Assembly: GCA_023512835.1 (NCBI GenBank)
Contig: CM042090.1
Location: forward strand, 5,487,826 to 5,551,825
From: Taxillus chinensis
Lineage: Eukaryota; Streptophyta; Magnoliopsida; Santalales; Loranthaceae
DNA length: 64,000 nt
Direction of reading: 5' to 3'
In this document: positions 1 to 9,453 of the stretch, one piece after another
Layout: each line of letters begins with the position of its first letter
How positions within the stretch are numbered: the stretch's first letter is position 1
Program-made: the position numbers and the translations under genes
Notes under the pieces: model-generated
What the model was told of the DNA's origin: nothing
Database searches by the model: none
What the model saw: only the letters and a program-made list of their open reading frames with translations

Positions 1-281
1 CTCGGTACATAGTGATCTCATTTAAAGCATAAGAAAAGACAGAAAGAATAGCTAGAAAAACTTAGCAACACCACCAATCAACACGTTGTCATCATAAGAA
101 AGGGAAACATATATTGCAAACTCAAAACAAAAAAGTGGTGAAACTTGGAAAAAGATAAAATGGGACAATTGTAAAAATTTTAAATGGGACCCCCCTTCCC
201 CCCACACTAGAAAGATACAATGTCCATAGTGCAAAGAACATAATAACAAAAAGAATATAAGAAACCTCTATGAGAAAGCCG

Positions 282-700
282 TTAAGACGGAGTACGATAA
301 TAAAATATCAAACGAGCCACCATCTCCCGTAACGAGTTCAAAAACTCTTCATCAACCTCACCAGAAGACCAAGAAGCACGACGCCAAATGATGACAATAA
401 TATAATAACAAACAAAAGCACCACAACTATGACCATCGGGCCGCCGGGGAAGCTCAGATGCCGTTTTGAAAGAAAAAGGAAACTTGTTTATGAGAAGTCC
501 TTCATCCTTTAGTGCACTCCGAACCCGGCGAACAATACCATTCTTGATTTTAGTTGTAAGAGTCTGAAACCCATAACCCTGATAAGAATCATACAAGATG
601 ATCTTTCCTTCCCTCAAGTCCAAATGTAAGAGAACATAATGGTCTTTGATGTGTACAGGAATAAACACAAAAGTCAAAGAGGACCAAGGGCGAAACTAGC
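282..700 (-). pseudogene. Ulp1/SENP-like cysteine protease (C48) domain fragment, probably transposon-derived
   Basis: An open stretch of about 139 codons encodes the C-terminal half of a Ulp1-type SUMO-protease fold. The expected catalytic order is visible: a His in KDHYVLLHLDL, an Asp in ILYDSYQG, and the nucleophile Cys in GHSCGAFVCYY. Upstream the frame continues through PWSSLTFVFIPVHI, a typical start of the core. Plant Mutator-like (MULE) and some other DNA transposons carry such domains, whereas host Ulp1 genes are spliced and longer. No start codon, transposase or terminal inverted repeats are seen in the window, so this is best read as a transposon-captured domain or its relic. It abuts a Gypsy gag remnant at about 700. 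Catalytic residues look intact; whether it is expressed cannot be judged. Confidence 0.7.
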
Positions 701-1240
701 AGCATCTCCATGAATTTAATCCTTAAAAGCATTCATGTTTGTGGGAGACGAAGCAAGAAAAGTAGGTAAGATTTTAGTGGTAGAATAATGCCAGGGACTA
801 GGCATAAGTCTTGAGGACTGATCATTCCATAGGTTTCTATTCCTTCCACAACTTTTAGTCTCTCTTCCAACCACTTCATTACTAGGGACTAGTCATCTTC
901 TTTATATATTGGAGTCTCAATCGGTTCAGCAACATTCACTGGATTTGGTTGAACAAATGGCATGTGGTTTGAAGGTCTAGGATTCACATTGGTTAGAACA
1001 GATACTTGGGGTGGTGTTGGCATTAAATCTTAGAGTGGTGGTGCTTCTTGCGGCTGCCCGAGAGGGGAGTTAGTGTCTACTTCAATAGAACCCTTGTCTT
1101 TTTTGGTTGCCATCTTGGTCAACATTTCCATCATGCTCCTTATCTGATTTTGAAGTTCTTGTTGACCTTACTCTAGACTAGTAAAACGACTTTCAGTTTG
1201 GTTTACCATTGAAGTGGATGATTGTTAGTGACAGGATCAC
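701..1240 (-). mobile_element. Tat-like Ty3/Gypsy gag N-terminal remnant
   Basis: Read on the minus strand, this stretch gives degenerate gag-like protein in the order expected downstream of the LTR and PBS at 2311-4383. First comes a Gln/Met-rich coiled-coil-like piece (QQELQNQIRSMMEMLTKM, about 1090-1170). Then follows a piece resembling the Tat/Ogre motif KLEERLRAVEG...LCLVPD (visible as WLEERLKVVEGIETYG and DLCLVPG, about 770-890). Stops and frame changes interrupt it. The family assignment comes from remembered Tat gag motifs, so it is inference. The element is truncated at about 700, where the Ulp1 fragment begins. Confidence 0.6.
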
Positions 1241-2310
1241 AGATTGTATCGGTGTGCTATGTTGACTTATGAAAAAGTAAAATGTGGTAAGCTCCCTTTT
1301 ATGCTGAAGGTATGCATGAATGAAAGGATGTGCATGAGAGATTTAAATATGTGTTTTTTATTTTTATTTTTTTTTTATTTTTTTGTTGTTTAGTTGTTTT
1401 TTTAAGGTGATGCATGAGTGCATGTGATGAGTCCTAGGGATTTGTACTATTTACATGACTTTTTTTTGGTTTTAAATGTATGAACGAGTACATATGAATT
1501 AATGAAGACTAGTTTACCTATCCTTAAACTAAGTAATGAACGCTTGAATGTACACCTAAATTCATGTTCGATATTTATGCCCTAAGACTATATGAACAGT
1601 TGAATGAATGAATGCCAAGTCAGTAAAAAGAATGACAATATACATTAATATACGGTTAGTAAAAAGAAAAATAATAATTAACAAATGCATAAACAAATAT
1701 AAGATTAGTAACAATAATGAACAATTGCAAAAATCAAGACAAGGCTAGTAAAAAGAAAAATAATATATGAACAAAAATATTTACATGACAATATACAACA
1801 AGATAGTAATAATGAAATAACATGGTCCAATATGAATGCACCTGTCCTTCAAAAGAAAGGCTAGAATGAACAAACAATGTGTGAGTTTAAGCCCCTAAAG
1901 AGCTTTTATTGCTAAACATATCTTATTCGTTGGTTCCCAAGTCACCTCAATAGAGGGCTCTATACACCATGAGATTTATCGGAGGGGGGCCTTAGAAGGG
2001 CGAGCCTTCAAAGGACCTCTAGCTTTATTGAGGAGTCTGAGACCCTATTGCGGATAACGATCAATGCGCAAGGGACTGTACTAAACCTCGCTAACCTAAT
2101 TTGTGATAAAAACCCAAGTATAGGATTATGCATGAATACGACAATTAGAAAAAGTAGTAAAACACAACTATCATAGTATCAAAGCGTGTGAATCACAACT
2201 ATCGTACAACAATTTAACGAATAAAATAAATAAATAAATATGAACAATTAAACGAGTTAAAACAAAAAGAAAACCTCCTACTCCTAGTTCTAAGCCTAAA
2301 TCTCTAAAAA
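1241..2310 (-). mobile_element. Leader region of Tat-like element (non-coding)
   Basis: This AT-rich stretch lies between the gag remnant and the primer-binding site. I see no gene in it. It contains long T-runs (about 1355-1385) and low-complexity A/T sequence. Its position fits the untranslated leader of the minus-strand Tat-like element. Confidence 0.4.
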
Positions 2311-2330
2311 TCCCCAGCGGAGTTGCTAGC
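2311..2330 (-). other. Putative primer-binding site of Tat-like element
   Basis: On the minus strand, immediately after the LTR end (TGACA), the sequence reads GCTAGCAACTCCGCTGGGGA. It closely resembles the GGCGACTCCGCTGGGGA type of PBS that I associate with Tat/Ogre elements. Its position directly abutting the LTR supports the call; which tRNA is used is from memory and not verified. Confidence 0.6.
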
Positions 2331-3968
2331 TGTCATTACTGGATTTTATTCAGGGGAACCCGCTTTTGGGGATGTGGTTCTTTCACCCTTCACTCGAATG
2401 GTGATAAAAATAATACGAAGTTGTCACTAATTGTTTTTGGGGTGCAGTTGGTTACCTTAAAAAAGGTCTACGTCGCTAGAGCTAGATCCAGGAGTTTATT
2501 ATATGTGGGAAAAGATTAGTACCCCTACAACACTCTTTCGGTACCTATCTTAGGAGAAAGAGATTTCTAATTTGTTTTAATTATTTGTTTAACTTTTCGC
2601 TTGTCTAAACCTAAATTTATTTTATTTCTTAAAGGCCTATAGTTTCTACTTATATGATTTTTTTTAAAATTATTTGTTAAAATTGAATTAAGTCAGATTA
2701 CCTTAAAAAGTCTAAAGAAAATCCTAAAAATTGAGGTATTTATAATAAAGGATAATCCTAAAAGTCTAGTAGTCCTCGGTTAAAACTTGATGAAGCACTT
2801 AAAATATTTTAAAGAATGAAAGAATTCAAAAGAATTAATAAAATGTTGGTGAGGATGAATTTTTATTTTGATAAGAAAATAATTTTTTATTTATAAAAAC
2901 ATTTTGAATTTTTTATCTTCAAAAGCTGAAAAGTTATCTTTCTTCTATTTTCTTTTTGTTTTGATTTTCTAAAAGAATTTGATTTTTGGATGTGTTCGCA
3001 TTTTTGAAAAAACATAAAAATCTAAGCAAACATAATTTAAAATGTTGTGTGTAATAAATGGCATCCACAAAATAAAATGAAACTCTCTTTTTTTCTCTTT
3101 TTTTTTCTTTTTAATTTTTTTCTCTTTTTTTACTATATATTTTTTTGTTTACAAGTTACAATAAAGGAGATCTTAGGACCTTATTACAAACAATGAAAAT
3201 AAGTTGAACCCAAAAAGAAAAAACTAAATAAATAAAAGTAAAAAAATCAAATAATAATCACAAAAAATAATAGTCATCCTGCAAAATCAATCGTTAAAAC
3301 CTATATAAAACATGGAAGGAAAGTTTAACCACGGTGGCTTTAGGAGGGCTTGGCCATGGTGGCTTGGCTTGAGAGGACAAGCTCGATGGTGGTGGTCGGG
3401 TTGTTTGGTCATGGGTCCGAGCTTTGGGTTTGGCTTGGCTAGGGTTCGAAGGAGAGAGAGAGGGGAAGAGGATGAGCTGGAGATGCTATGGTCCTCTGGG
3501 ATCTCGACGGCCATGTCATGTTGCCGGGGAAGAAGACAGCAAAGGGGAGAGAGATGGGAAAGAAAATGATCGGCTTAGGTGGGAAGAGATAAGGTGAGCG
3601 TGTGGTCACTATTTTTTGTTTTATTTTATAATTTTTTTTGCTTTTGTTTTTTATTTTTTTTGTTTTATTATTATTATCAACCAATGAGGTATTGACACAT
3701 GGCTAAGGAGAGGCGGGAAAAGAAAAGAAAAAGTTTTTTTTATAATTTTTAACTGATATTTTGAGTTTTCGGGATCAACAAAACAAATTGGTTTCTAATA
3801 GAGTGTGGAAAACTATTTTTGGACTCAAAGCGTCATGATGAGTGACCTCGTATCCTTTTTCTTAAAAATGAGCTCGATTTTATACCAAGACTGTATTGCG
3901 CATCCCTAAACTATTTTATTACCAGAAAAATAATAATTTTCTATTTTTTGAAAATAAGCTCTATGAGC

Positions 3969-4020
<52 letters not shown>

Positions 4021-4383
4021 AAATTCTCGTAATGATGAATGGAGTAAGAAAATGAGGTTCGTGACCTGATCCGGAGTATCGTTTTGAATATTAGCTACTA
4101 GTTTATCGATGTTAGCTGTTGAAACACAGTTTTGACTATAACTTCTTCGTTTGACCTTTGATTTGAGTGTGGTTGAAGGCATCAATCCTCAAATTTGATC
4201 CTCTATCACTCGGGACTGGATTTTTGAAATTTGAAAGTCTTTTTAAAGAAGTCATCGAAACACAATCTTCGAATTGACTGTCACGTTTCTTTATTTATCT
4301 CTACAAAGTGATTAACAAATTAAAAAAAATTTAAACTTAAAAATAAATATATATGTTTAACCTGGACAATAGGGGGTCTAACA
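2331..4383 (-). repeat. LTR of Tat-like Ty3/Gypsy element, copy 1 (5' LTR)
   Basis: On the plus strand it starts TGTCATTACTGG and ends GGGGTCTAACA, so on its own strand it begins TGTTAGACCCC and ends CAGTAATGACA. The ends match three other copies in this window (35291-38956, 39325-41101, 53271-56012). Conserved inner blocks include an AACTTCTTCG box with CTCTATCAYT near the 5' end and an AGGTACCGAAAGAG/TAATC block near the 3' end. A GC-rich segment at 3310-3590 and an (AT)n run at 3971-4018 lie inside. The right edge joins Copia RT sequence directly, so the element inserted into a Copia. The second TSD copy lies outside the window or is lost. Confidence 0.75.
3971..4018. repeat. (AT)n microsatellite
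   Basis: An uninterrupted run of about 24 AT dinucleotides inside the Tat-like LTR copy 1. Confidence 0.97.
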
Positions 4384-5625
4384 CAGCCCGTCATTGGTCT
4401 CTCCATCAACTAGATGTTCATAATGCTTTCCTGCACGGAGACCTTGATGAAGAGGTCTACATGACCCTTCCACTTGGTTTTTGCAAGCAAGGGGAGCATC
4501 GCGTTTGTCGTCTCAACAAATCACTTTACGGGTTTAAACAAGCCTCTCGCAATTAGTTTTCCACATTTTCTTCTGTTCTTGTTGTGGCTGGTTTTCAAAA
4601 ATCTTCCGCTGACCACTCTGTTCACTAAGTCACAAGGCCTTTCTTTAACAATAGTTCTTATCTATGTCGATGACATCTTGGTGGCTGGTAATAATCTAGC
4701 TTCTATTGCCAAACTCAAAGCCTTCTTAGCCCAAAAGTTTCGCATCAAAGATCTTGACACTTTAAAATATTTCTTAGGCCTTGAAGTTGCTCACTAACTA
4801 AGTGGTGTCTTCCTTAATTAATGCAAATATGCTTTGGATATTCTCAGTGATAGTAGTCACCTTGGTGCTCAGCTAGCTACTTTTCTAATGGAGCAAAACT
4901 TCATGTTTACCCATGCAGCCAGTATGCCCCTACTTGATCCTCGCCTTTATCGGTGTCTTGTGGGTTGTTTGCTCTATCTGACTATCACTAGACCCGACAT
5001 TGTGTATTCTGTCAACATTTTGAGTTTATTTATGCATCAACCATGCCAGCCACACTATGATGCTGCTATCAGAGTTCTTCGTTATATCAAATCATCCCCT
5101 GGCAAAGGTATTTTTTTCCCCTACTGCTTGTGAATTCCAAGTTTCTGGTTACTCAGACTCCGATTGGGCTAGTTGCCCTATTACTCATCGATCCACCACC
5201 GGCTATTTTATTACTCTTGGCCATAGCGCTCTCTCATGGAGAACCAAGAAGCAAACCACTATCTCCTGCTCTTCCGCAGAAGCCGAATACTGTGCTATGG
5301 CAGCCATGACTTGTGAACTCCTTTAGCTCAAGATGATTCTTTAGTCTTTCGGGGTTTCTCATTCTCAACCTATGAAGCTCTTTTGTGACAATACTACCGC
5401 CCATCACATTGTTGCCAATCACATTTTTCACGAACGAACAAAACATATCGACATTGATTGTCACCTTATCTATAAACAATTATGTGCTAAGACCATCTCT
5501 ACTGCTCACGTCCCTACTAGCCACCAGCTTGTTGATATTTTCACAAAAGCTTTGGGCCGTGACAACTTCCATAGTTTTCTTAGCAAGTTGGGCATTACAT
5601 ATTTTCATGCGCCAACTTGAGGGGG
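4384..5625 (+). pseudogene. Ty1/Copia reverse transcriptase-RNase H, 5'-truncated and mutated
   Basis: Translating three shifting frames gives a recognisable Copia [31 protein letters not shown], the catalytic box YVDDILVAGNN (the YVDD motif at about 4664-4675), and DLDTLKYFLGLEV. RNase H follows with DSDWASCPITHRSTTGY, SWRTKKQTTISCSSAEAEY and HIDIDCHL. At least two frameshifts and several in-frame stops break it, including at 4553-4555, 4795-4797 and 5324-5326, so it cannot make protein. The [18 protein letters not shown] signature suggests an Ale-like lineage, but this is tentative. The 5' half (gag, protease, integrase) is absent because the Tat-like element sits at the left border. Confidence 0.9.
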
Positions 5626-5630
5626 AGTAT
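5618..5630 (+). other. Copia polypurine tract
   Basis: The purine-rich TTGAGGGGGAGTA ends directly at the TG of the 3' LTR. This GGGGGAGTA form is typical just downstream of the Copia RNase H stop codon. Confidence 0.8.
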
Positions 5631-5847
5631 TGAGATATGATTTGATTTAATTCCTTGAAGCACACTTGTATGTCTTTATTAGATTTTATATTTTGGGTAG
5701 TATTTTCTTTTTCTTAATCCATAGTTTATGAGATTTTGTCCCCCTTAATGTAATATAAAACATAGCTCAAAGATGCAGAGTAATATATGAGAATTCATTC
5801 TTTTTCATCTCTTTGTTCAATTTTATTCCAAATTATGTTTCTTAACA
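5631..5847 (+). repeat. 3' LTR of the truncated Copia element
   Basis: This 217-bp LTR starts TGAGATATGATTTG directly after the polypurine tract and ends TTTCTTAACA. Its U3/R region is AT-rich with CCCTTAATGTAATATAAAA. Only this LTR lies in the window; the 5' LTR would be left of position 1. Confidence 0.75.
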
Positions 5848-6247
5848 GATGACTTTTAAATCATACTACATCTACGATCGTATAATATAAAATTTTTGTT
5901 TATTAATGGTTTATATGACTATTGGTATATATATATATAATCCAATTTATATATAACAAGCTTTAAATAAATTTATATTAATATAATAGATTTATATGAA
6001 TTAATTAATTAAATTATTCAATTTATATTATAAATGTAATTATATATTATTATTTATAAATTAAATTAAATTATTTAATTCATTAAGCTAATAATTTACA
6101 TTAATGTAGATTTATTAACCTATGACTCTATGTTAACCTATTATGATAATATAATTTGTTATAGATTTTATATTATTAATTATATATGTTAATATAAAAC
6201 TATAATTCTATTGTTTTATTAATGATTAAATATTTATTTTTTGAAAT

Positions 6248-6287
<40 letters not shown>

Positions 6288-7048
6288 GCAATTTCAAAAC
6301 TTTTTATACCACTGAAACGTGCAGCCGACATACAGACGTTGAAGCCGATTTTTGCCGCATATTCCATTCCAACGGCATAAACAAAGCGTTGAAGTCAATA
6401 TGGTATATAGAGGCTCTCATATATAAAATCCTTATGACAAAAATATGGATTCGTCCCTCCCTCCCTCTTTCGTCTCGGCCTTTAGGATCAACCCCGTCTT
6501 CACGTATAGACGCACTCGTGAGATGAACCGGGAACGACAGCAGATGCGGCGATAGAGGGCGGACAATGGGATAAAAATTACACGCTATGCGGGGACCAGG
6601 CGATGGACAGGGACGGGAACAGGGATGGATGCGATGGCGGATACAGGATAATTAATTTAAAATAACTAAAAATTGTTGAATATATTATTTGAAATTGTTA
6701 AAATTAACTAACTAAATTTTATAGTCCAGCTCTAAAACATTTGTATACCATTCCCCACTGATTTTATCAGTTGTTGACGATACCAGAAAACCGTATAAAC
6801 CTATAAACTATCAAAAGTTCGTAACCTTAAAAAGCGTGTTTTGTATTTATTGAACAGTGAGACGTGATTGAATCACAACACACTAGTGACACAAATTCCA
6901 ATCGTGGCGCATGCGCGGAAGCTTGTAAATGTGGCGCATGGTGACACTGTCACTGGGAGCTTGTACCTGGCAGTAGTCTTTTGTTTATACATGCATGCGT
7001 AGAAAAAATATGCGCTTTAACAAATTGAGACCTGAAAATTATAATAGC
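5848..7048. other. Intergenic region, no gene seen
   Basis: 5848-6300 is extremely AT-rich with a short (AT)n run at about 6257-6282. 6300-6700 is of mixed composition with no reading frame that I recognise. 6700-7048 is the presumed 3' flank and terminator region of the D27-like gene on the minus strand. Confidence 0.6.
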
Positions 7049-9125
7049 TTATGTCTTGGGGCATAGCGCCACGTCATCTACATCTACAGCCCTCCTAGTA
7101 TCTCTATGCCGGTTGGCGTCGGGGCATATCTCCAGGCAAGGCTGCTTGAGAGTGCTATCATCATCAGGTAGAGGTGGAAGGACTCCAAAAGTGAACTACC
7201 ACATCCATCACAAAGCAGCCATTATAGACATCAAAACAATTCAAAGCAGCTAGAAGTACTGGTAAGCCAATAATCTATGCTATGTGATTCACATTTTTTC
7301 AATAATGGAGAATGTTTGGAATCGAGGATGAATTGAATTGAGTAAATCCCAACCACCGTGTTCAAGGTTTTAAAAAAGTTACTTATATCAATGTCTGTGA
7401 TTGAGCTAATGTCCACGTAGGTGTATATGCATATGAACTGTCACAAATTCATTAGAGAAAGAAGAAAAGCATCGGCAAGTAAGCCACATCATTACCTGAC
7501 AGCTATAATCCTGGAAGTTGGGTTCCATCAGTAAAGGCACACCCATGTAATCTTTAAAGAAAGTCTGACACGAAGGAGTATAGAGTGCATTACTAAATAA
7601 TGAAAAAATGTCATATATTGTGAAGTTCCTAAAATGGGTTTCGACTCTAAAGACAAGAAATGTGTTCTGTTTCTAAGGGGAAACAAAACCATTCATACAA
7701 CTCCATAATGTCTAATGTATAACCTGTGTTGGGAGCTTGCATGTGTTGATACAAATTCCAACACATTTGCTTTCCTCCAAATATTTGCATCTCTCCACAA
7801 AAACCTTCAATCAATTATCTGTAAGGTAGAGTCATCATAAGATGTTCACAGCATTAGGAATTCTAAGGTCTACAGTTCATACTATACCCCGCTATTGCAT
7901 GTAGATCCATCGGGGAGATTAACAGAGTTCACAACGCATGGGCCCATTAGCCATTTGCAGGAGAGTGCAGTCACCCTTGCTTCAAAAACAAAGAACATTT
8001 TGGGGGTACATACCGAATCTTGAGCTTAGAAAACAGCTGCACACCATTCTGATTGGGCAGCTAACATGATTAATCTTAACCTTTTTAGAAACATAAAGGA
8101 GGAACTTACCAACCATTACAGCTGCTACTTTTCCCTCTTGTATAGGCACAACGAGAATTCGATATAGTGTTAAGAGCAGTGGAGGGAAGAGTGATTTGAG
8201 TATCCGAACCGGCATAGACAAAATGCATGGGTACTAAAAGACTGCAGAAGTGTGTTGGTAAGCACAATAAAACGGGAAAAGCAATTTATTGCCTAGTTTT
8301 GGCTGGAATGGAGTGGAGAGGAAGTGGAGATTGGAGATATACAAGGGCACAATCAATTCCTTTTCCATCCATCCATATTCCATACAACTAGTTCTATGCA
8401 AAAGGCTAATCTCCTAAACATTCCGCTCCAAGAACGGGTTGAAGATTTGAGAGACTTCACCGCTGCTTCTATGGTATCGGCATTGCTCCCTCCCTTCTTC
8501 CCCTTTGTCATGAGGCGATTTACCACTTCAATGAGTCCATCATACCCGGTCTTGCGGGAATCCCACCCCACCTCCTGTTATTTTATGATTTGTCAGTTGT
8601 CACAGCCCTTACTTACCATAATCGAAGGATTGGATTTAAATTTGACAACAAAATAGTAGCAGCATGGCACCAAGCAAGACGCAGATAGCCAAATATTTAA
8701 AATTAACAATTGCTCCATAAATTCAGCTCAAATTCTAACAAGTTACAATTGTCTGGGCAACCAAAAGGAAAAGGGAAAGCTCGCCTGGACCATTTTCTTC
8801 CTGAACAAACCGAGAAGCAAGGCGTCGAAGATTCCAGGATGGTCCTGGGGTCTACCAGCCGCTGTGACTGTGGATTGGCTCTAAGAGCAAAATAAAAAGT
8901 CCAATCGATTTAGGTGATTGAAGAAGAGTGGCTGGGGGGAGGGAGAGAGAGAGAGAGGGAGAGGGAGAGAGATACCGAATTTGACCGCAGAGAGGAACAC
9001 GTAGTGTTAAAGCGGACGAAGCAATAAGAGTGATGAGGGTGAGATCTGTGGCGGAAGCGAAGGTAGTTCGGAGAGAAGGCGGGAGGACGAGACAGAGCCA
9101 GGGGAGGGACCATCATGATCATCAT
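7049..9125 (-). CDS. D27-like (DUF4033) plastid carotenoid isomerase-family protein
   Basis: Eight exons (8976-9125, 8785-8880, 8461-8574, 8110-8233, 7888-7979, 7724-7804, 7496-7564, 7049-7195) join in phase to about 290 aa. The family makes beta-carotene isomerase (DWARF27, strigolactone pathway) and less characterised D27-like paralogues in plastids. The first about 60 residues are Ser/Arg/Pro-rich and acid-poor, a likely chloroplast transit peptide. The core shows FRKKMVQEVGWDSRKTGYDGL, RILKSLFPP, the WLMGPC block, a Cys cluster (ERCKYLEESKCVGICIN) and GVPLLMEPNFQDYSCQ. The GWDS/WLMGPC pattern is closer to D27-like paralogues than to D27 itself. Several ATGs occur at the start (MMIMMV), so the start is ambiguous by four residues. 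Two splice oddities: the exon 2 donor is GC (CAG/GCGAGC), and the acceptor before RILKSL lacks AG at the expected place, so exon 4 is drawn from an upstream TAG that adds 8 residues. No premature stop is seen. Confidence 0.88.
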
Positions 9126-9453
9126 CTACTAAAAAACAAGTGTGAAGACGAAAATAATCTAATTTTAAGAACTTATCAGCACATGAAGCGGAATCAAACA
9201 TTTATTGAACTGCCTCAACTACCACCACGTAATTTTATTATTTTCATCCGAAACCGGACAAATAACGAATTCAATAACAAGTTCAGAGATTTAGTCCAAT
9301 TTCCATATTAAAAGGAAAAAAAAAAAGAATTACTGTAGTGGAATGGCATCTTACAATAATAATTCAAAACTATACTCTCCCTTACAAAAAAAAAAAAAAA
9401 AAAAAAGATTTCGACTAATGGCACCATGTGCCCAACTGCACCAAATTGGTGTC
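9126..9453. promoter_or_regulatory. Short spacer between two same-strand genes
   Basis: Only 328 bp separate the D27-like start codon from the stop of the upstream gene. It must hold the 3' UTR and poly(A) signals of the upstream gene and the promoter and 5' UTR of the D27-like gene. It includes an A-run at about 9387-9407 and AT-rich sequence. No clear TATA box can be singled out. Confidence 0.5.

Noticed and set aside
3312..3569. 85-codon plus-strand frame MEGKFNHGG...
   Set aside because: It lies in the GC island of a Tat-like LTR; an equally long antisense frame overlaps; no homology seen.
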